Shown: positions 1 through 8,737, counted from the first letter of the stretch. The stretch: DNA of 64,000 nucleotides from Litorivita sp050633545 (GCA_050633545.1 JBOEGS010000005.1:124001-188000), one strand, 5' to 3'. The notes: generated by a model not told the origin, from the letters alone. Numbers and translations: made by a program.

Positions 1-1254
1 GAAACCCTCGAAGACGTTGTAATCAAGGATCGAATGGTGGTTCGAGGCGCTGATGGTTTTGGTGATCTTCGGATCCCACACCACGATATCGGCATCGGCG
101 CCCTCAACAATCGCGCCCTTTTTGGGATAGATATTGAGAATTTTGGCGACGTTGGAGGAGGTCGCGGCGACAAACTCCGACGGCATCAAACGCCCCGTTT
201 CCACCCCTTCGGTCCACAGCACTGCAAGCCGTTCTTCAAGCCCGTTGGAGCCATTGGGGATCTTGGTAAAATCGCCGATGCCCATGCGTTTTTGTTCGGT
301 GCTGAAGGCGGCGTGATCGGTGGCGACCACCTGCAAAGACCCCGATTGCAGACCGGCCCAAAGGCTGGCTTGGTGGTCCTTGTTGCGAAACGGCGGCGAC
401 ATCACGCGGCGCGCGGCGTGGTCCCAATCCTTGTTGAAATATTCGCTCTCGTCGAGGGTGAGAAATTGAATGAGCGGCTCGCCGTAAATCCGCATGCCCT
501 TCTGGCGCGCGCGGCGGATGGCTTCATGGGCCTGCTCGCAGGACACATGCACGATATAAAGCGGCGTGCCTGCGGCATCGGCGATGGTAATGGCGCGGTT
601 CGCGGCCTCGCCTTCGAACTCGGGCGGGCGCGAATAGGCATGGGCCTCTGGCCCTGTCATCCCTTCGGCGAGCAGTTTTTTCTGCATCAGATCAACAAGA
701 TCGCCGTTCTCGGCATGGACCATCGGCAAGGCGCCCAATTCGCGGCACCGTTGGAAGGAGGCAAACATCTCGTCGTCCTCGACCATCAAGGCGCCCTTAT
801 AGGCCATGAAGTGTTTGAACGAATTGACCCCCATATCGACGGCGTCTTTCATCTCGTCAAAGATGTTCTCGTTCCATCCGGTGATCGCCATGTGATAGCC
901 GATATCGGCGCAAATCTGCGGCGCGCTTTTGCGGTGCCATTCGTTGATCGCGTTCTTGATCGATCCGTCTTCACCTGGCAGGCAAAAATCAATCAGCATC
1001 GTGGTGCCGCCCGCTGCTGCGGCCCAAGTGCCGGTCTCGAAGGTTTCGGCCGCCGTGGTGCCCATGAAGGGCATTTCGAGGTGTGTGTGCGGATCAATGC
1101 CGCCAGGGATGACATAGGCGCCCTCGGCGTCGATATATTCGTCGCCTTTGAGGTCTGCGCCGATCTGTTTGATGGTCTCGCCTTCGATCAGAACATCGGC
1201 TTTCCATTCACGGTCTGCGGTCACCACGGTGCCGCCTTTAATCACTTTGGTCAT
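1..1254 (-). CDS. hydA: Dihydropyrimidinase (D-hydantoinase family), 3' end outside window
   Basis: Cytoplasmic zinc amidohydrolase that opens the ring of dihydrouracil or dihydrothymine to the N-carbamoyl-beta-amino acid, the second step of reductive pyrimidine breakdown. The window holds the first 418 codons of a family usually near 480 residues. Visible metal-site residues are H56 and H58 in the PHTHLE segment, the probable carboxylated lysine K147 in SFKHFMAYKG, later histidines in MVHAENGD and IVHVSC, and the Asp of TDHAAF. The ATG at 1254 has a purine-rich GGAAGGA ribosome site. It is the last visible gene of a leftward unit that starts with the carbamoyl hydrolase at 2753, so it is probably under the same RutR-like operator. 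The C-terminus is truncated by the window edge only. Confidence 0.95.
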   Translation of the reverse strand, partial: MTKVIKGGTVVTADREWKADVLIEGETIKQIGADLKGDEYIDAEGAYVIPGGIDPHTHLEMPFMGTTAAETFETGTWAAAAGGTTMLIDFCLPGEDGSIKNAINEWHRKSAPQICADIGYHMAITGWNENIFDEMKDAVDMGVNSFKHFMAYKGALMVEDDEMFASFQRCRELGALPMVHAENGDLVDLMQKKLLAEGMTGPEAHAYSRPPEFEGEAANRAITIADAAGTPLYIVHVSCEQAHEAIRRARQKGMRIYGEPLIQFLTLDESEYFNKDWDHAARRVMSPPFRNKDHQASLWAGLQSGSLQVVATDHAAFSTEQKRMGIGDFTKIPNGSNGLEERLAVLWTEGVETGRLMPSEFVAATSSNVAKILNIYPKKGAIVEGADADIVVWDPKITKTISASNHHSILDYNVFEGF

Positions 1255-1294
1255 GTGTTTTCCTTCCCGAACCGCATTCGATAAACTTGAATTG

Positions 1295-1503
1295 TCACAC
1301 TGAGCTTCCCCAATTTAAAAACAATATCACATATGTCCCGAGGTATCCGGCGCCCGCGCCAAGACCTCCGAAGGAGATCGAAAAGAGCGCCATATTTCCA
1401 AACGCTGAGGGCCGTGAGGCAAACAGGAGTTGGACCCAGAGCGCGACGACCGCAAAATGCTGCCAACGAGAAGCGCCCAAAAGGCCGGAGACTCCACTGT
1501 CAT
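1295..1503 (-). pseudogene. Small membrane protein gene with an apparent frameshift
   Basis: An ATG at 1503 overlaps the TGA of the preceding carbamoyl hydrolase in an ATGA junction, the usual sign of translational coupling. It starts MTVESPAFWALLVGSIL, a good membrane-segment beginning, but then runs into a poor Arg/Ser-rich frame. From about position 1457 the neighbouring frame continues as a convincing hydrophobic protein (FAVVALWVQLLF, then GNMALFSISFGG and GTYVILFLNW) ending at the stop at 1295. The span is 209 nt, one base short of a multiple of three, so the two halves join only with a one-base insertion or a two-base deletion. It could be a real inactivating frameshift, a sequencing error or programmed slippage. 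No function is recognised; a role in uptake or membrane support for the pyrimidine operon would be a guess. Confidence 0.45.
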
Positions 1504-2753
1504 CGCTCCACAATCTGCGCCGTCTCCAGAACCGCATGCAGCAATACATCGGTGCCCGCTGCGGCCCAGTCTTTGGAAATTTCTTCGGCCTCGTTATGGC
1601 TTAGCCCGTCCACGCAGGGGCACATGATCATTGCCGTTGGGGCCACTTGGTTGATCCAGCACGCATCATGCCCCGCGCCGGAAATGATATCGCGGTGACT
1701 GTATCCCAATCGCTCCGCCGCCTCGCGCAGCGCGCTTACGCAGCCTTCGTCGAAGGTGACGGGATCAAAACCACCGGTTTTTTCAAATTCGACGCCAAGG
1801 CCCATCTCGTCGCAAATCGCTTGGGCGCCTTTGCGCAGGCGCGCCTCCATATCCTCGATCACCGCCAGATCGGGCGAGCGAAAATCGACCGTGAACACGA
1901 CCTTGCCGGGGATCACGTTGCGCGAATTGGGATAGACGTCGATATGCCCCGCCGCGCCCACCGCATCGGGGGCGTGGGACCATGCGATTTCATCCACCAA
2001 TTGCAATATCTTTGCCATGCCCAATCCGGCATTTTTGCGCATCGGCATGGGGGTCGATCCGGTGTGGCTGTCCTTACCGGTGATGGTCAATTGGGTCCAG
2101 CTGAGGCCTTGGCCATGGGTGACGATGCCGACCTCTTTGCCCTCGGCTTCCAAAATCGGGCCTTGTTCGATGTGCAATTCAAACATCGCATGCATTTTGC
2201 GCGCGCCGACGGGCTCTTCGCCCTGCCAGCCGATACGTTTCAATTCGCTGCCGAAAGTTTTGCCCTCTGCGTCCGTGCGGGCTTTGGCCCAATCTTCGGT
2301 ATGAACCCCCGCAAAGGCCCCCGAGGACAGCATCGCAGGGGCGAAGCGCGTGCCCTCTTCGTTGGTCCAATTGACAACGACGATCGGGTGCTTGGTTTGC
2401 ACGTTCAGATCATTCAAGGTCCGCACGACCTCCAACCCGCCGAGCACCCCCAATACGCCATCGTATTTGCCGCCCGTGGGCTGCGTATCGAGATGGCTGC
2501 CGACATAAACGGGCAAAGCCTGCGGATCGGTGCCCGCGCGCAGGGCAAACATATTGCCCATCGTATCAAGCCCCATCTCGCACCCCGCCGCTTCGCACCA
2601 GCGTTGGAACAAGGCGCGGCCCTCGCCGTCCTCGTCGGTCAATGTCTGGCGGTTGTTGCCCCCCGCCACGCCGGGGCCGATTTTGGCCATCTGCATCAAG
2701 CTGTCCCACAAACGGTCTGCGTTGATTTTCATGTTGGCGTTCGGGGCTGGCAT
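1500..2753 (-). CDS. Zn-dependent N-carbamoyl-beta-amino acid / allantoate amidohydrolase family hydrolase
   Basis: M20-family amidohydrolase of 417 residues. It probably hydrolyses N-carbamoyl-beta-alanine (and N-carbamoyl-beta-aminoisobutyrate) to the beta-amino acid, CO2 and ammonia, the last step of reductive pyrimidine degradation. Metal and catalytic motifs are clear: H87 in GSHLDT, D98 in KYDGV, the NEEGTRF glutamates, HIEQGP and a late histidine in GLSHNEAEE. The start at 2753 is chosen because AAAAGGA lies just upstream. It is the first gene of the leftward unit with the small membrane gene and hydA, and a RutR-type palindrome lies 109 nt before the start codon. The family also includes allantoate amidohydrolases and L-carbamoylases; the pyrimidine assignment rests on neighbours. 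Confidence 0.88.
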   Translation of the reverse strand: MPAPNANMKINADRLWDSLMQMAKIGPGVAGGNNRQTLTDEDGEGRALFQRWCEAAGCEMGLDTMGNMFALRAGTDPQALPVYVGSHLDTQPTGGKYDGVLGVLGGLEVVRTLNDLNVQTKHPIVVVNWTNEEGTRFAPAMLSSGAFAGVHTEDWAKARTDAEGKTFGSELKRIGWQGEEPVGARKMHAMFELHIEQGPILEAEGKEVGIVTHGQGLSWTQLTITGKDSHTGSTPMPMRKNAGLGMAKILQLVDEIAWSHAPDAVGAAGHIDVYPNSRNVIPGKVVFTVDFRSPDLAVIEDMEARLRKGAQAICDEMGLGVEFEKTGGFDPVTFDEGCVSALREAAERLGYSHRDIISGAGHDACWINQVAPTAMIMCPCVDGLSHNEAEEISKDWAAAGTDVLLHAVLETAQIVER

Positions 2754-2861
2754 GGCTTTGTCCTTTTGGCTCTTGGCGGCGTGCGTCGGTCGAAGACCCA
2801 CCGAATGGCGCTTGCTGCGGCGGTGTCCGCCTATGGCAAAGATATCTTTGGATTGCGCATT

Positions 2862-2877
2862 TTGACCACTTGGTAAA
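2862..2877. promoter_or_regulatory. Probable RutR operator before the carbamoyl hydrolase-hydA unit
   Basis: The bases read TTGACCA-CT-TGGTAAA, which differs at one position from the known RutR palindrome TTGACCA-NN-TGGTCAA. It lies 109 nt upstream of the hydrolase start codon at 2753 and 174 nt from the divergent rutR-like gene, so it could control either or both. The same right half-site TGGTAAA recurs before preT (7446-7452). The match is read directly; binding is inferred. Confidence 0.75.
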
Positions 2878-3050
2878 ACCCACGCTAGCCGATCCTCGCA
2901 CCCAGTCAAGCACCGCCGCATCGTGAGGCCGCACGCATAAGGATCAAGCAGCAGCCATCGAGGGGGAATGATTGAATTTTAATCACTCTGGACAAGCTGC
3001 GGCGCAGCAATGCAACCTGAGTGCAATATAGACCATGTCATAAGAGCCTC

Positions 3051-3662
3051 ATGCCCAAAGCCACGCCCCAAACCCGCATTCAGAAAAAGAACACCGACGC
3101 GATCCTTGAGGCCGCTCTCGAGGTATTTTCTGCAAACGGTTTTCGCGGGGCCACGGTGGATATGATCGCCAATGAGGCGGGGCTGTCAAAACCCAACCTG
3201 CTTTACTATTTCGCCTCGAAAGAAGCGATCCATGCGGCGGTTCTGGAGCGGCTCTTGGGCACATGGCTCGACCCGCTGCGCGCGCTTGATCCTGCGGGCG
3301 ATCCCTTGCTCGAAATTCTGGGATATATGCACCGCAAACTGGACCTTGCGCGCGACTACCCGCGCGAATCGCGGCTCTTTGCCAATGAGATCGTCCAAGG
3401 CGCGCCGCGGATATTGACCATTTTGCAAACCGAGCTGAAGGATCTGGTCGACGAGAAGGCCAAGGTCATCGCCGCATGGGGCGCCGCAGGGCGGATCACG
3501 CCGGTGGACCCTTACCACCTGATTTTCTCGATCTGGTCTATGACGCAACACTACGCAGATTTCGACGTGCAGGTTCATGCGATTTTGGGCCCCGACCACG
3601 ACCCCTACCCCGATGCGCGGCGCTATCTTGAAACCTTGTTCACACGGATGCTGCGCCCCTAG
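3051..3662 (+). CDS. rutR: TetR-family regulator, RutR type
   Basis: A 203-residue TetR-family DNA-binding protein. The N-terminal helix-turn-helix region contains GATVDMIANEAGLSKPNL and YYFASKEAIHAAV, typical of this family; the C-terminal part fits the RutR (YcdC) ligand domain. In E. coli RutR binds uracil or thymine and releases TTGACCA/TGGTCAA operators. Here the gene diverges from the carbamoyl hydrolase-hydA unit, and two such palindromes flank the pyrimidine genes, which supports the identity. I chose ATG 3051 (MPKATPQT) over an in-frame GTG at 3021 because the earlier 10 residues are unlike TetR starts. Its TAG stop shares the CTAG at 3659-3662 with the stop of the convergent gene. 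Confidence 0.88.
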   Translation: MPKATPQTRIQKKNTDAILEAALEVFSANGFRGATVDMIANEAGLSKPNLLYYFASKEAIHAAVLERLLGTWLDPLRALDPAGDPLLEILGYMHRKLDLARDYPRESRLFANEIVQGAPRILTILQTELKDLVDEKAKVIAAWGAAGRITPVDPYHLIFSIWSMTQHYADFDVQVHAILGPDHDPYPDARRYLETLFTRMLRP

Positions 3663-4234
3663 GACGCGCCCTTGGCCGCATCCACGCGTGCAACCTGCAT
3701 GTCCACAGTGCCGTGAACAAAGCGGGTTTTGGGTTTGCGAAACCCCATCGCGGCGAAGGAGGCAAGCATCTTGAAGATGAATCCGGCGGTGACGGTTTTG
3801 GCGTTCACCGTATCTTGGGGCAAAATGCTCGGGTCCGGCAGGCTCGCGGTAAAGCTGCGGCTTTCCACCGGCGGGCGATCCTCGGGCGCGAAATTATGCG
3901 CGTAAAGGCTATACCAATGGCCTGGAGTGTATTCGATCATCATCGGCGTGTTACAACAGGTCGCGATGACACGGCGGGTTTTGCTTTTGGGGTCTAGGCG
4001 AAATTCCTTAAGCTGCATCTCGCCCGTTTGCACGCGCAGGCGGTCCTTGCGGAAAACGATCACCTTGGTGCCACCATAGTCGCTCAATATCTGCGGTGCC
4101 CCCTTGAGCGATTGCATCAACGCGCCTGCGCTTCGGCACGAGTTGCACACACATTCCCCGCTCAGGATCGGCGCACCGCTGAGGCTGATTTCGACGGTGC
4201 CGCATTGGCATGAGATGGATTTATTATCTTGCAT
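3659..4234 (-). CDS. GFA-like zinc-binding protein of unknown function (possibly DUF6151)
   Basis: A 191-residue protein with cysteine pairs typical of the GFA fold: CQCG near residue 9, CVCNSC near 28 and CCNTP near 93. These would hold zinc. Similar proteins are often labelled glutathione-dependent formaldehyde-activating-like, but most have no proven activity, and I do not assign a reaction. It stands alone between rutR and preA and ends convergently against rutR: the single CTAG at 3659-3662 gives both genes their TAG stop. No signal peptide is visible, so it is probably cytoplasmic. Its place inside a pyrimidine gene cluster may be chance. Confidence 0.75.
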   Translation of the reverse strand: MQDNKSISCQCGTVEISLSGAPILSGECVCNSCRSAGALMQSLKGAPQILSDYGGTKVIVFRKDRLRVQTGEMQLKEFRLDPKSKTRRVIATCCNTPMMIEYTPGHWYSLYAHNFAPEDRPPVESRSFTASLPDPSILPQDTVNAKTVTAGFIFKMLASFAAMGFRKPKTRFVHGTVDMQVARVDAAKGAS

Positions 4235-4392
4235 AAACCTCGTCCTTTTTGCTCAGACCGCAGGGCAAGGCTGCGCCTTTGGGCGCCTTGGGTCAAGAGC
4301 GGCGCGCGGCTTGCGCGTTTTGCTCGGATATCCTAAACGGGAGGCAACAGAACGCCGGGTTCACGGCGCTGTTCACCGAAAGCCACCGAATT

Positions 4393-4638
4393 ATGACACT
4401 TTTGACGTTCGCTCGTTTCGAGCAGCCGTTGAAATGGACCGCCGTTGTCTTGGGGTTTTGCAGCACGATTTGCGTGGTGCAAGGCTGGCAACTGGCGGCC
4501 ATGATGCTCAGCTTGCCGTTTTGCCTGATCTGGATTTACTGCGGATGGCTGCGCAGCGAGCCACAATTGAAATACCTCAACGTGATGTTTTCGGCGCTCT
4601 ACGTCTATGGAATCGCGCGATATTTCATCGTGGCCTGA
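4393..4638 (+). CDS. Small membrane protein, unknown function
   Basis: An 81-residue protein starting MTLLTFARF with three hydrophobic stretches: roughly residues 14-31 (WTAVVLGFCSTICVV), 33-50 (AAMMLSLPFCLIWIYCG) and 62-79 (VMFSALYVYGIARYFIV). This pattern fits a small inner-membrane protein. The longer in-frame extension back to 4249 is not hydrophobic and is probably untranslated. It lies between the GFA-like gene and the 3' end of preA, transcribed opposite to both. I do not recognise the family with certainty. Confidence 0.6.
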   Translation: MTLLTFARFEQPLKWTAVVLGFCSTICVVQGWQLAAMMLSLPFCLIWIYCGWLRSEPQLKYLNVMFSALYVYGIARYFIVA

Positions 4639-4710
4639 ACCACAATTTCAAACGGGCCGCGCGGGGGAGGTCCGCACGGCCCGCTTGGGCACATCCATGT
4701 GCGATGCGCC

Positions 4711-6012
4711 CTACTCGGCCGCGACCGCACCTGGATTATTGGGATGCGTGGTCCAATTGGCATAATCGCCGACCGTCTGTCCGGTGCGCGGATCGGTGGC
4801 GCCTTTGGCCATTTCCTCCATCGTGATACATTCCGCCACGGGGCAAACATTGACGCAAAGGTTGCAGGCGACGCATTCGTCATCCTTGACCGTGAAGACG
4901 CGCTCGGCGCTCATCTCGATGGCTTGGTGCGAGGTATCCTCGCAAGCCGCATAGCAGCGCCCGCAAGAAATACAGGCCTCTTGGTCGATCACCGCCTTGG
5001 TGACGTAATTGAGGTTCAGATGCTGCCAATCGGTGACATTGGGCACGGCCATGCCGATGAAATCGGATGTCGATGTATGGCCCTTTTCGTCCATCCATTC
5101 GGACAAGCCCGAAATCATCTCCTGTACGACTTTGAAGCCATAGGTCATCGCTGCGGTGCAAACCTGCACATTGCCCGCACCAAGCGCCATGAATTCCGCC
5201 GCATCGCGCCATGTGGTGACGCCGCCGATGCCGCTGATGGGTTTGCCGTGGGTTTCGGGGTCGCGGGCGATCTCGGCGACCATATTCATCGCAATCGGTT
5301 TGACCGCAGGGCCGCAATATCCGCCGTGCGTGCCTTTGCCGTCGATCATCGGCTCGGGCGACATAGCGTCAAGATCGACCGAGGTGATCGAATTGATCGT
5401 GTTGATCAGGCTCACCGCATCCGCCCCGCCCGCAAAGGCCGCGCGGGCCGGATGGCGGATATCCGCGATATTGGGCGTTAGCTTCACGATCACGGGTTTG
5501 GAGTAATATTGCTTGCACCAGCGGGTGACCATTTCGATATATTCGGGCACTTGACCCACCGCCGATCCCATCCCGCGCTCGGCCATGCCATGCGGGCAGC
5601 CAAAGTTGAGCTCGATCCCGTCGGCGCCGGTAGCCTCGACCAAGGGCAAGATCGCCTTCCAGCTTTCCTCGTCGCAAGGCACCATCAGCGAGACGATGAT
5701 GGCGCGGTCGGGATAGTCGGCTTTGACGCGGGTGATTTCGTCGAGGTTGGTTTGCAGCGGGCGGTCGGTGATCAACTCGATATTGTTGAGGCCCAAAAGC
5801 CGCCGGTCCGCCCCGAATATCGCGCCATATCGCGGGCCGTTGACGTTGACCACGGGCGGGCCTTCCGCGCCGAGGGTCTTCCAAACGACCCCGCCCCATC
5901 CGGCCTCGAAGGCGCGGCGCACATTGTATTCCTTGTCCGTGGGCGGCGCCGAGGCAAGCCAGAAGGGATTGGGGCTTTTGATGCCCAAAAACTCGGTGGT
6001 CAGATCGGCCAT
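4711..6012 (-). CDS. preA: NAD(P)-dependent dihydropyrimidine dehydrogenase, catalytic subunit PreA
   Basis: Reduces uracil or thymine to the 5,6-dihydro form with electrons from PreT. The 433-residue protein has the dihydroorotate-dehydrogenase-like FMN barrel (for example IELNFGCPHGM and the IGGVTTWRDA phosphate-binding segment) and a C-terminal ferredoxin part with two [4Fe-4S] motifs, CISCGRCYAAC near residue 346 and CVACNLCVNVCP near 381. It follows preT after a 3 nt gap, so the two are cotranscribed and probably form the usual heteromer in the cytoplasm. Length and domain order match PreA fully. It is the gateway enzyme for the dihydropyrimidinase and carbamoyl hydrolase encoded 2-5 kb away. 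Confidence 0.96.
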   Translation of the reverse strand: MADLTTEFLGIKSPNPFWLASAPPTDKEYNVRRAFEAGWGGVVWKTLGAEGPPVVNVNGPRYGAIFGADRRLLGLNNIELITDRPLQTNLDEITRVKADYPDRAIIVSLMVPCDEESWKAILPLVEATGADGIELNFGCPHGMAERGMGSAVGQVPEYIEMVTRWCKQYYSKPVIVKLTPNIADIRHPARAAFAGGADAVSLINTINSITSVDLDAMSPEPMIDGKGTHGGYCGPAVKPIAMNMVAEIARDPETHGKPISGIGGVTTWRDAAEFMALGAGNVQVCTAAMTYGFKVVQEMISGLSEWMDEKGHTSTSDFIGMAVPNVTDWQHLNLNYVTKAVIDQEACISCGRCYAACEDTSHQAIEMSAERVFTVKDDECVACNLCVNVCPVAECITMEEMAKGATDPRTGQTVGDYANWTTHPNNPGAVAAE

Positions 6013-6015
6013 GGC

Positions 6016-7371
6016 TCAAGCCCCCTTTGTCAAAAATGCATGGATGTCTTCGGCCGCATCGCGCCCTTCGGCCACGGCGGTGACGGTCAAATCATCGCCG
6101 CCCGAGGCGCAATCACCCCCTGCCCAAATGCCGCCCGCACCGGTGCGCCCCGCGCCGGTGACGGCGATTTTGCCGCCCTCGATGGCAAGGCCGTCGGGCA
6201 CGCCAATCAAGGTTTGGCCAATGGCGGCAAAGACCTGATCGGCGGGCAGGATCAGGCTCTCGCCCGTTCCGGTCAGTTTTCCATCCTCTTCGGCGGTATA
6301 TTCAAAGGCGATCTCGCGCAGCCGCCCGCCGTTGCCCGTCAGAGAGACGGGTTTGACATGGGTGAGGATCTGCACGCCTTTGGCGGCGGCCAGATTTTGC
6401 TCATAGGCTGAAGCGGGCATGGCCTCGCGCCCGCGCCGATAGGCCAGCGTGACGCTTTGCGCGCCCAGAAGCTTGGCCTGCACGGCGGCGTCGATGGCGG
6501 TCATACCGCCGCCGATAACCACCACATTGCGTCCGATGGGCAGCGTGGCCAGATCGTCGGTTTGGCGCAATTCGGCGATGAAATCGACGGCATTTTGCGC
6601 CATTTCCTCGCCTTCAATGCCAAGCGCGTTGACCCCGCCCAGCCCGATCCCGAGAAACACCGCATCATGCGCGCTGCGCAGGCTGTCCAGATCGACACCG
6701 CCGCCCAAACGCACGCCGGTTTTCATCTCGATCCCGCCAATTCCCAAAAGCCACGCAACCTCACGGGCGGCAAAATCATCGGTAGATTTATAGGCGGCAA
6801 TGCCAAATTCATTCAGCCCGCCCGCCTTGGCGCGCGCATCATAAAGCGTCACGCTATGACCATGCATCGCCAATCGGTGCGCTGCGGCCAAACCCGCCGG
6901 CCCTGCCCCGACCACGGCAACGCTTTTACCGCTGGGTGCCGCGCGGGTGAAAGGATGCGGCGCATCCAAAACCGCATCGGTGGCAAACCGTTGCAACCGG
7001 CCGATCTCGACCGGCTGGCCTTCTGCCTCCATGCGCACGCAGGCCTCTTCGCACAGGGTCTCGGTCGGGCAAACGCGGGCGCACATGCCGCCAAGGATAT
7101 TGCTTTGCAAAATGGTTTTTGCCGCAGCTGTCTCGGTGCCCGTGGCGATCTGGCGGATAAAGAGCGGAATGTCGATCGCGGTAGGACAGGCCGTCATGCA
7201 AGGCGCGTCATGGCAAAAATAGCACCGGTCCGCCGCAACCTGCGCCTCGTGGTGGTCCAAGGGCGGGTGCAAATCCTCAAAACCCTCGGCCAACTCATCG
7301 GGCGCAAGACGCGCAGAGGCTATTCCGGGGGTCATGACCGAAGGGGATGCGGTAAGTCCTGACTGGCTCAT
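6016..7371 (-). CDS. preT: Dihydropyrimidine dehydrogenase electron-transfer subunit PreT (GltD-like)
   Basis: A 451-residue flavoprotein that carries electrons from NAD(P)H to PreA. The N-terminal Fe-S region contains CYFCHDAPCMTACPT and later CARVCPTETLCEEAC; the FAD site is VVGAGPAGLAAAHRLA; the nucleotide site is VVVIGGGMTAIDAA; and a C-terminal GGD segment closes the FAD fold. The start at 7371 (MSQSGLTA) is preferred because CAGGAG sits 6 nt upstream; an in-frame start 15 codons earlier is less likely. It is the first gene of preT-preA, with a RutR-type palindrome 66 nt upstream of the start codon. Confidence 0.94.
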   Translation of the reverse strand: MSQSGLTASPSVMTPGIASARLAPDELAEGFEDLHPPLDHHEAQVAADRCYFCHDAPCMTACPTAIDIPLFIRQIATGTETAAAKTILQSNILGGMCARVCPTETLCEEACVRMEAEGQPVEIGRLQRFATDAVLDAPHPFTRAAPSGKSVAVVGAGPAGLAAAHRLAMHGHSVTLYDARAKAGGLNEFGIAAYKSTDDFAAREVAWLLGIGGIEMKTGVRLGGGVDLDSLRSAHDAVFLGIGLGGVNALGIEGEEMAQNAVDFIAELRQTDDLATLPIGRNVVVIGGGMTAIDAAVQAKLLGAQSVTLAYRRGREAMPASAYEQNLAAAKGVQILTHVKPVSLTGNGGRLREIAFEYTAEEDGKLTGTGESLILPADQVFAAIGQTLIGVPDGLAIEGGKIAVTGAGRTGAGGIWAGGDCASGGDDLTVTAVAEGRDAAEDIHAFLTKGA

Positions 7372-7436
7372 GCTGGCTCCTGTGGCTGGCGCGCGGGACC
7401 TGCCCGCTTGCCCCAAACTGTGCCACAGGATGATTT

Positions 7437-7452
7437 TTTATCAAATGGTAAA
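7437..7452. promoter_or_regulatory. Probable second RutR operator, before preT-preA
   Basis: The bases TTTATCA-AA-TGGTAAA keep the dyad layout of the RutR palindrome with three differences from TTGACCA-NN-TGGTCAA, and the right half is identical to that of the operator at 2862-2877. It lies 66 nt upstream of the preT start codon in an AT-rich spacer of about 237 nt with no gene, a natural place for a repressor site. Confidence 0.6.
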
Positions 7453-7608
7453 TTATTGAAGCGGCCAATTTCGCAAGTTTAACCGCATGCAAAACAACCC
7501 TGATTGCCGAATTTGCAAAAATTACATTTTAAAAACAGTTAGCTATCGACCCTTTGCGCGGCGCCTCATTTTTGCGCAGCGCAAAGGGATTTCGCGCCTT
7601 AGAGCAGG

Positions 7609-8412
7609 TTATTCGCTATTAGGGCGGACCCGCGCGGCGGTTTTATTGGCAAATGCTTCGAGCCGCCCGCGCGACGCCGGCTGGGTGTTGACGATCCCCG
7701 CGACCACGGATTCGGCGTAAGATGCGTCCAGCGCCGACATATTCCCCAGATGCGAAATGGCCGAGCAGATGGCAAAATTCGACAAGGGCGGGTTTTGCAC
7801 GGCCGCGCGGGCCAATTCCATCGCCTTGGCCTCGCTGTCCTCCACCAGATACTGGCACAGGCCGACATCGACCGCCTCTTGGCCCTGATAGACGCGGCCC
7901 GTGAGCATCATATCGACCATACGCGCCTTGCCGACCAAATCGGCCACACGGATCGTCGCGCCGCCGCCGGTGAACAGGCCCCTTTGCCCTTCGGGCAGCG
8001 CGAAATAGGTGCTCTTGTCGGCCACGCGGATATGCACGGAAGACGCCAGTTCAAGCCCGCCGCCCACGACCGCCCCTTTGAGAGCCGAAATCACCGGAAT
8101 GCCGCTATACTCGATCTTGTTGAAGGCCTCGTGCCAGCGCAGGCAGATATGCATGAAATCGGCGGGGCTTCGGTCCTGTTCGAAATGTTCGACCAGATCG
8201 AGACCGGCGCAAAAATGATCGCCCTGCGCCAAAAGAACCACGGCGCGCGCCTCGCGTTTGGGCAATTCAACGAAAAGCGCGATCAACTCCTCGATCGTCT
8301 GCGCATCAAGCGCGTTGCGTTTTGCCGGACGGGCCAGCGTCACACGCGCGATCCCCGCGTCATCTATCTCGACGGTGATATTTTGCAAGCTGCGGCTTTC
8401 AATCGTGAACAT
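7609..8412 (-). CDS. Crotonase/enoyl-CoA hydratase family protein
   Basis: A 267-residue crotonase-fold protein acting on a CoA thioester. The oxyanion-hole and active-site segments are visible: HFCAGLDL near residue 66, VVGGGLELA near residue 118 with a glutamate, and LPEGQRGLFTGGG near residue 145 with a second glutamate. The start at 8412 (MFTIESRS) has GGGAGAG just upstream; the longer reading frame to 8565 is untranslated leader. The gene stands alone between preT and tRNA-Ser. The substrate cannot be read from sequence: enoyl-CoA hydration, isomerisation or CoA hydrolysis are all possible in this family. Confidence 0.85.
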   Translation of the reverse strand: MFTIESRSLQNITVEIDDAGIARVTLARPAKRNALDAQTIEELIALFVELPKREARAVVLLAQGDHFCAGLDLVEHFEQDRSPADFMHICLRWHEAFNKIEYSGIPVISALKGAVVGGGLELASSVHIRVADKSTYFALPEGQRGLFTGGGATIRVADLVGKARMVDMMLTGRVYQGQEAVDVGLCQYLVEDSEAKAMELARAAVQNPPLSNFAICSAISHLGNMSALDASYAESVVAGIVNTQPASRGRLEAFANKTAARVRPNSE

Positions 8413-8647
8413 GCTCTCTCCCTCATGTGTCTGGCTCAAGTCCTCGCGCGTCCTTGCTTGAACCACAGGCGCGCGCCATGCGAAAGCCCTAGCGGGCCGG
8501 ACGGGAGTTTCACGGGGGTATGAGGCCATCGGCGATTGGCGGCGCACAGAGGGGCTTCCAAGCACAGGTCATCGGGCGACCTGGCTCTAGAGTTTCTAGG
8601 GCTCTGTTCGGCGCAGCGCGGCATTTGCGCGCTCTCTTATGGGGGTC

Positions 8648-8737
8648 TGGCGGAGCGACAGGGATTCGAACCCTGGAGACGGTCTCCCGCCTACACACTT
8701 TCCAGGCGTGCGCCTTCGACCACTCGGCCACCGCTCC
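8648..8737 (-). tRNA. tRNA-Ser (anticodon GGA)
   Basis: The minus strand folds as a 90 nt class II tRNA. The acceptor stem begins GGAGCGG and ends with an encoded CCA, the anticodon loop CTGGAAA gives GGA, there is a long variable arm, and the T arm holds GGTTCGAATCC. The long variable arm and the anticodon identify tRNA-Ser for UCC/UCU codons. The spacers on either side (8413-8647 and 8738-8851) hold nothing else I recognise. Confidence 0.97.
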
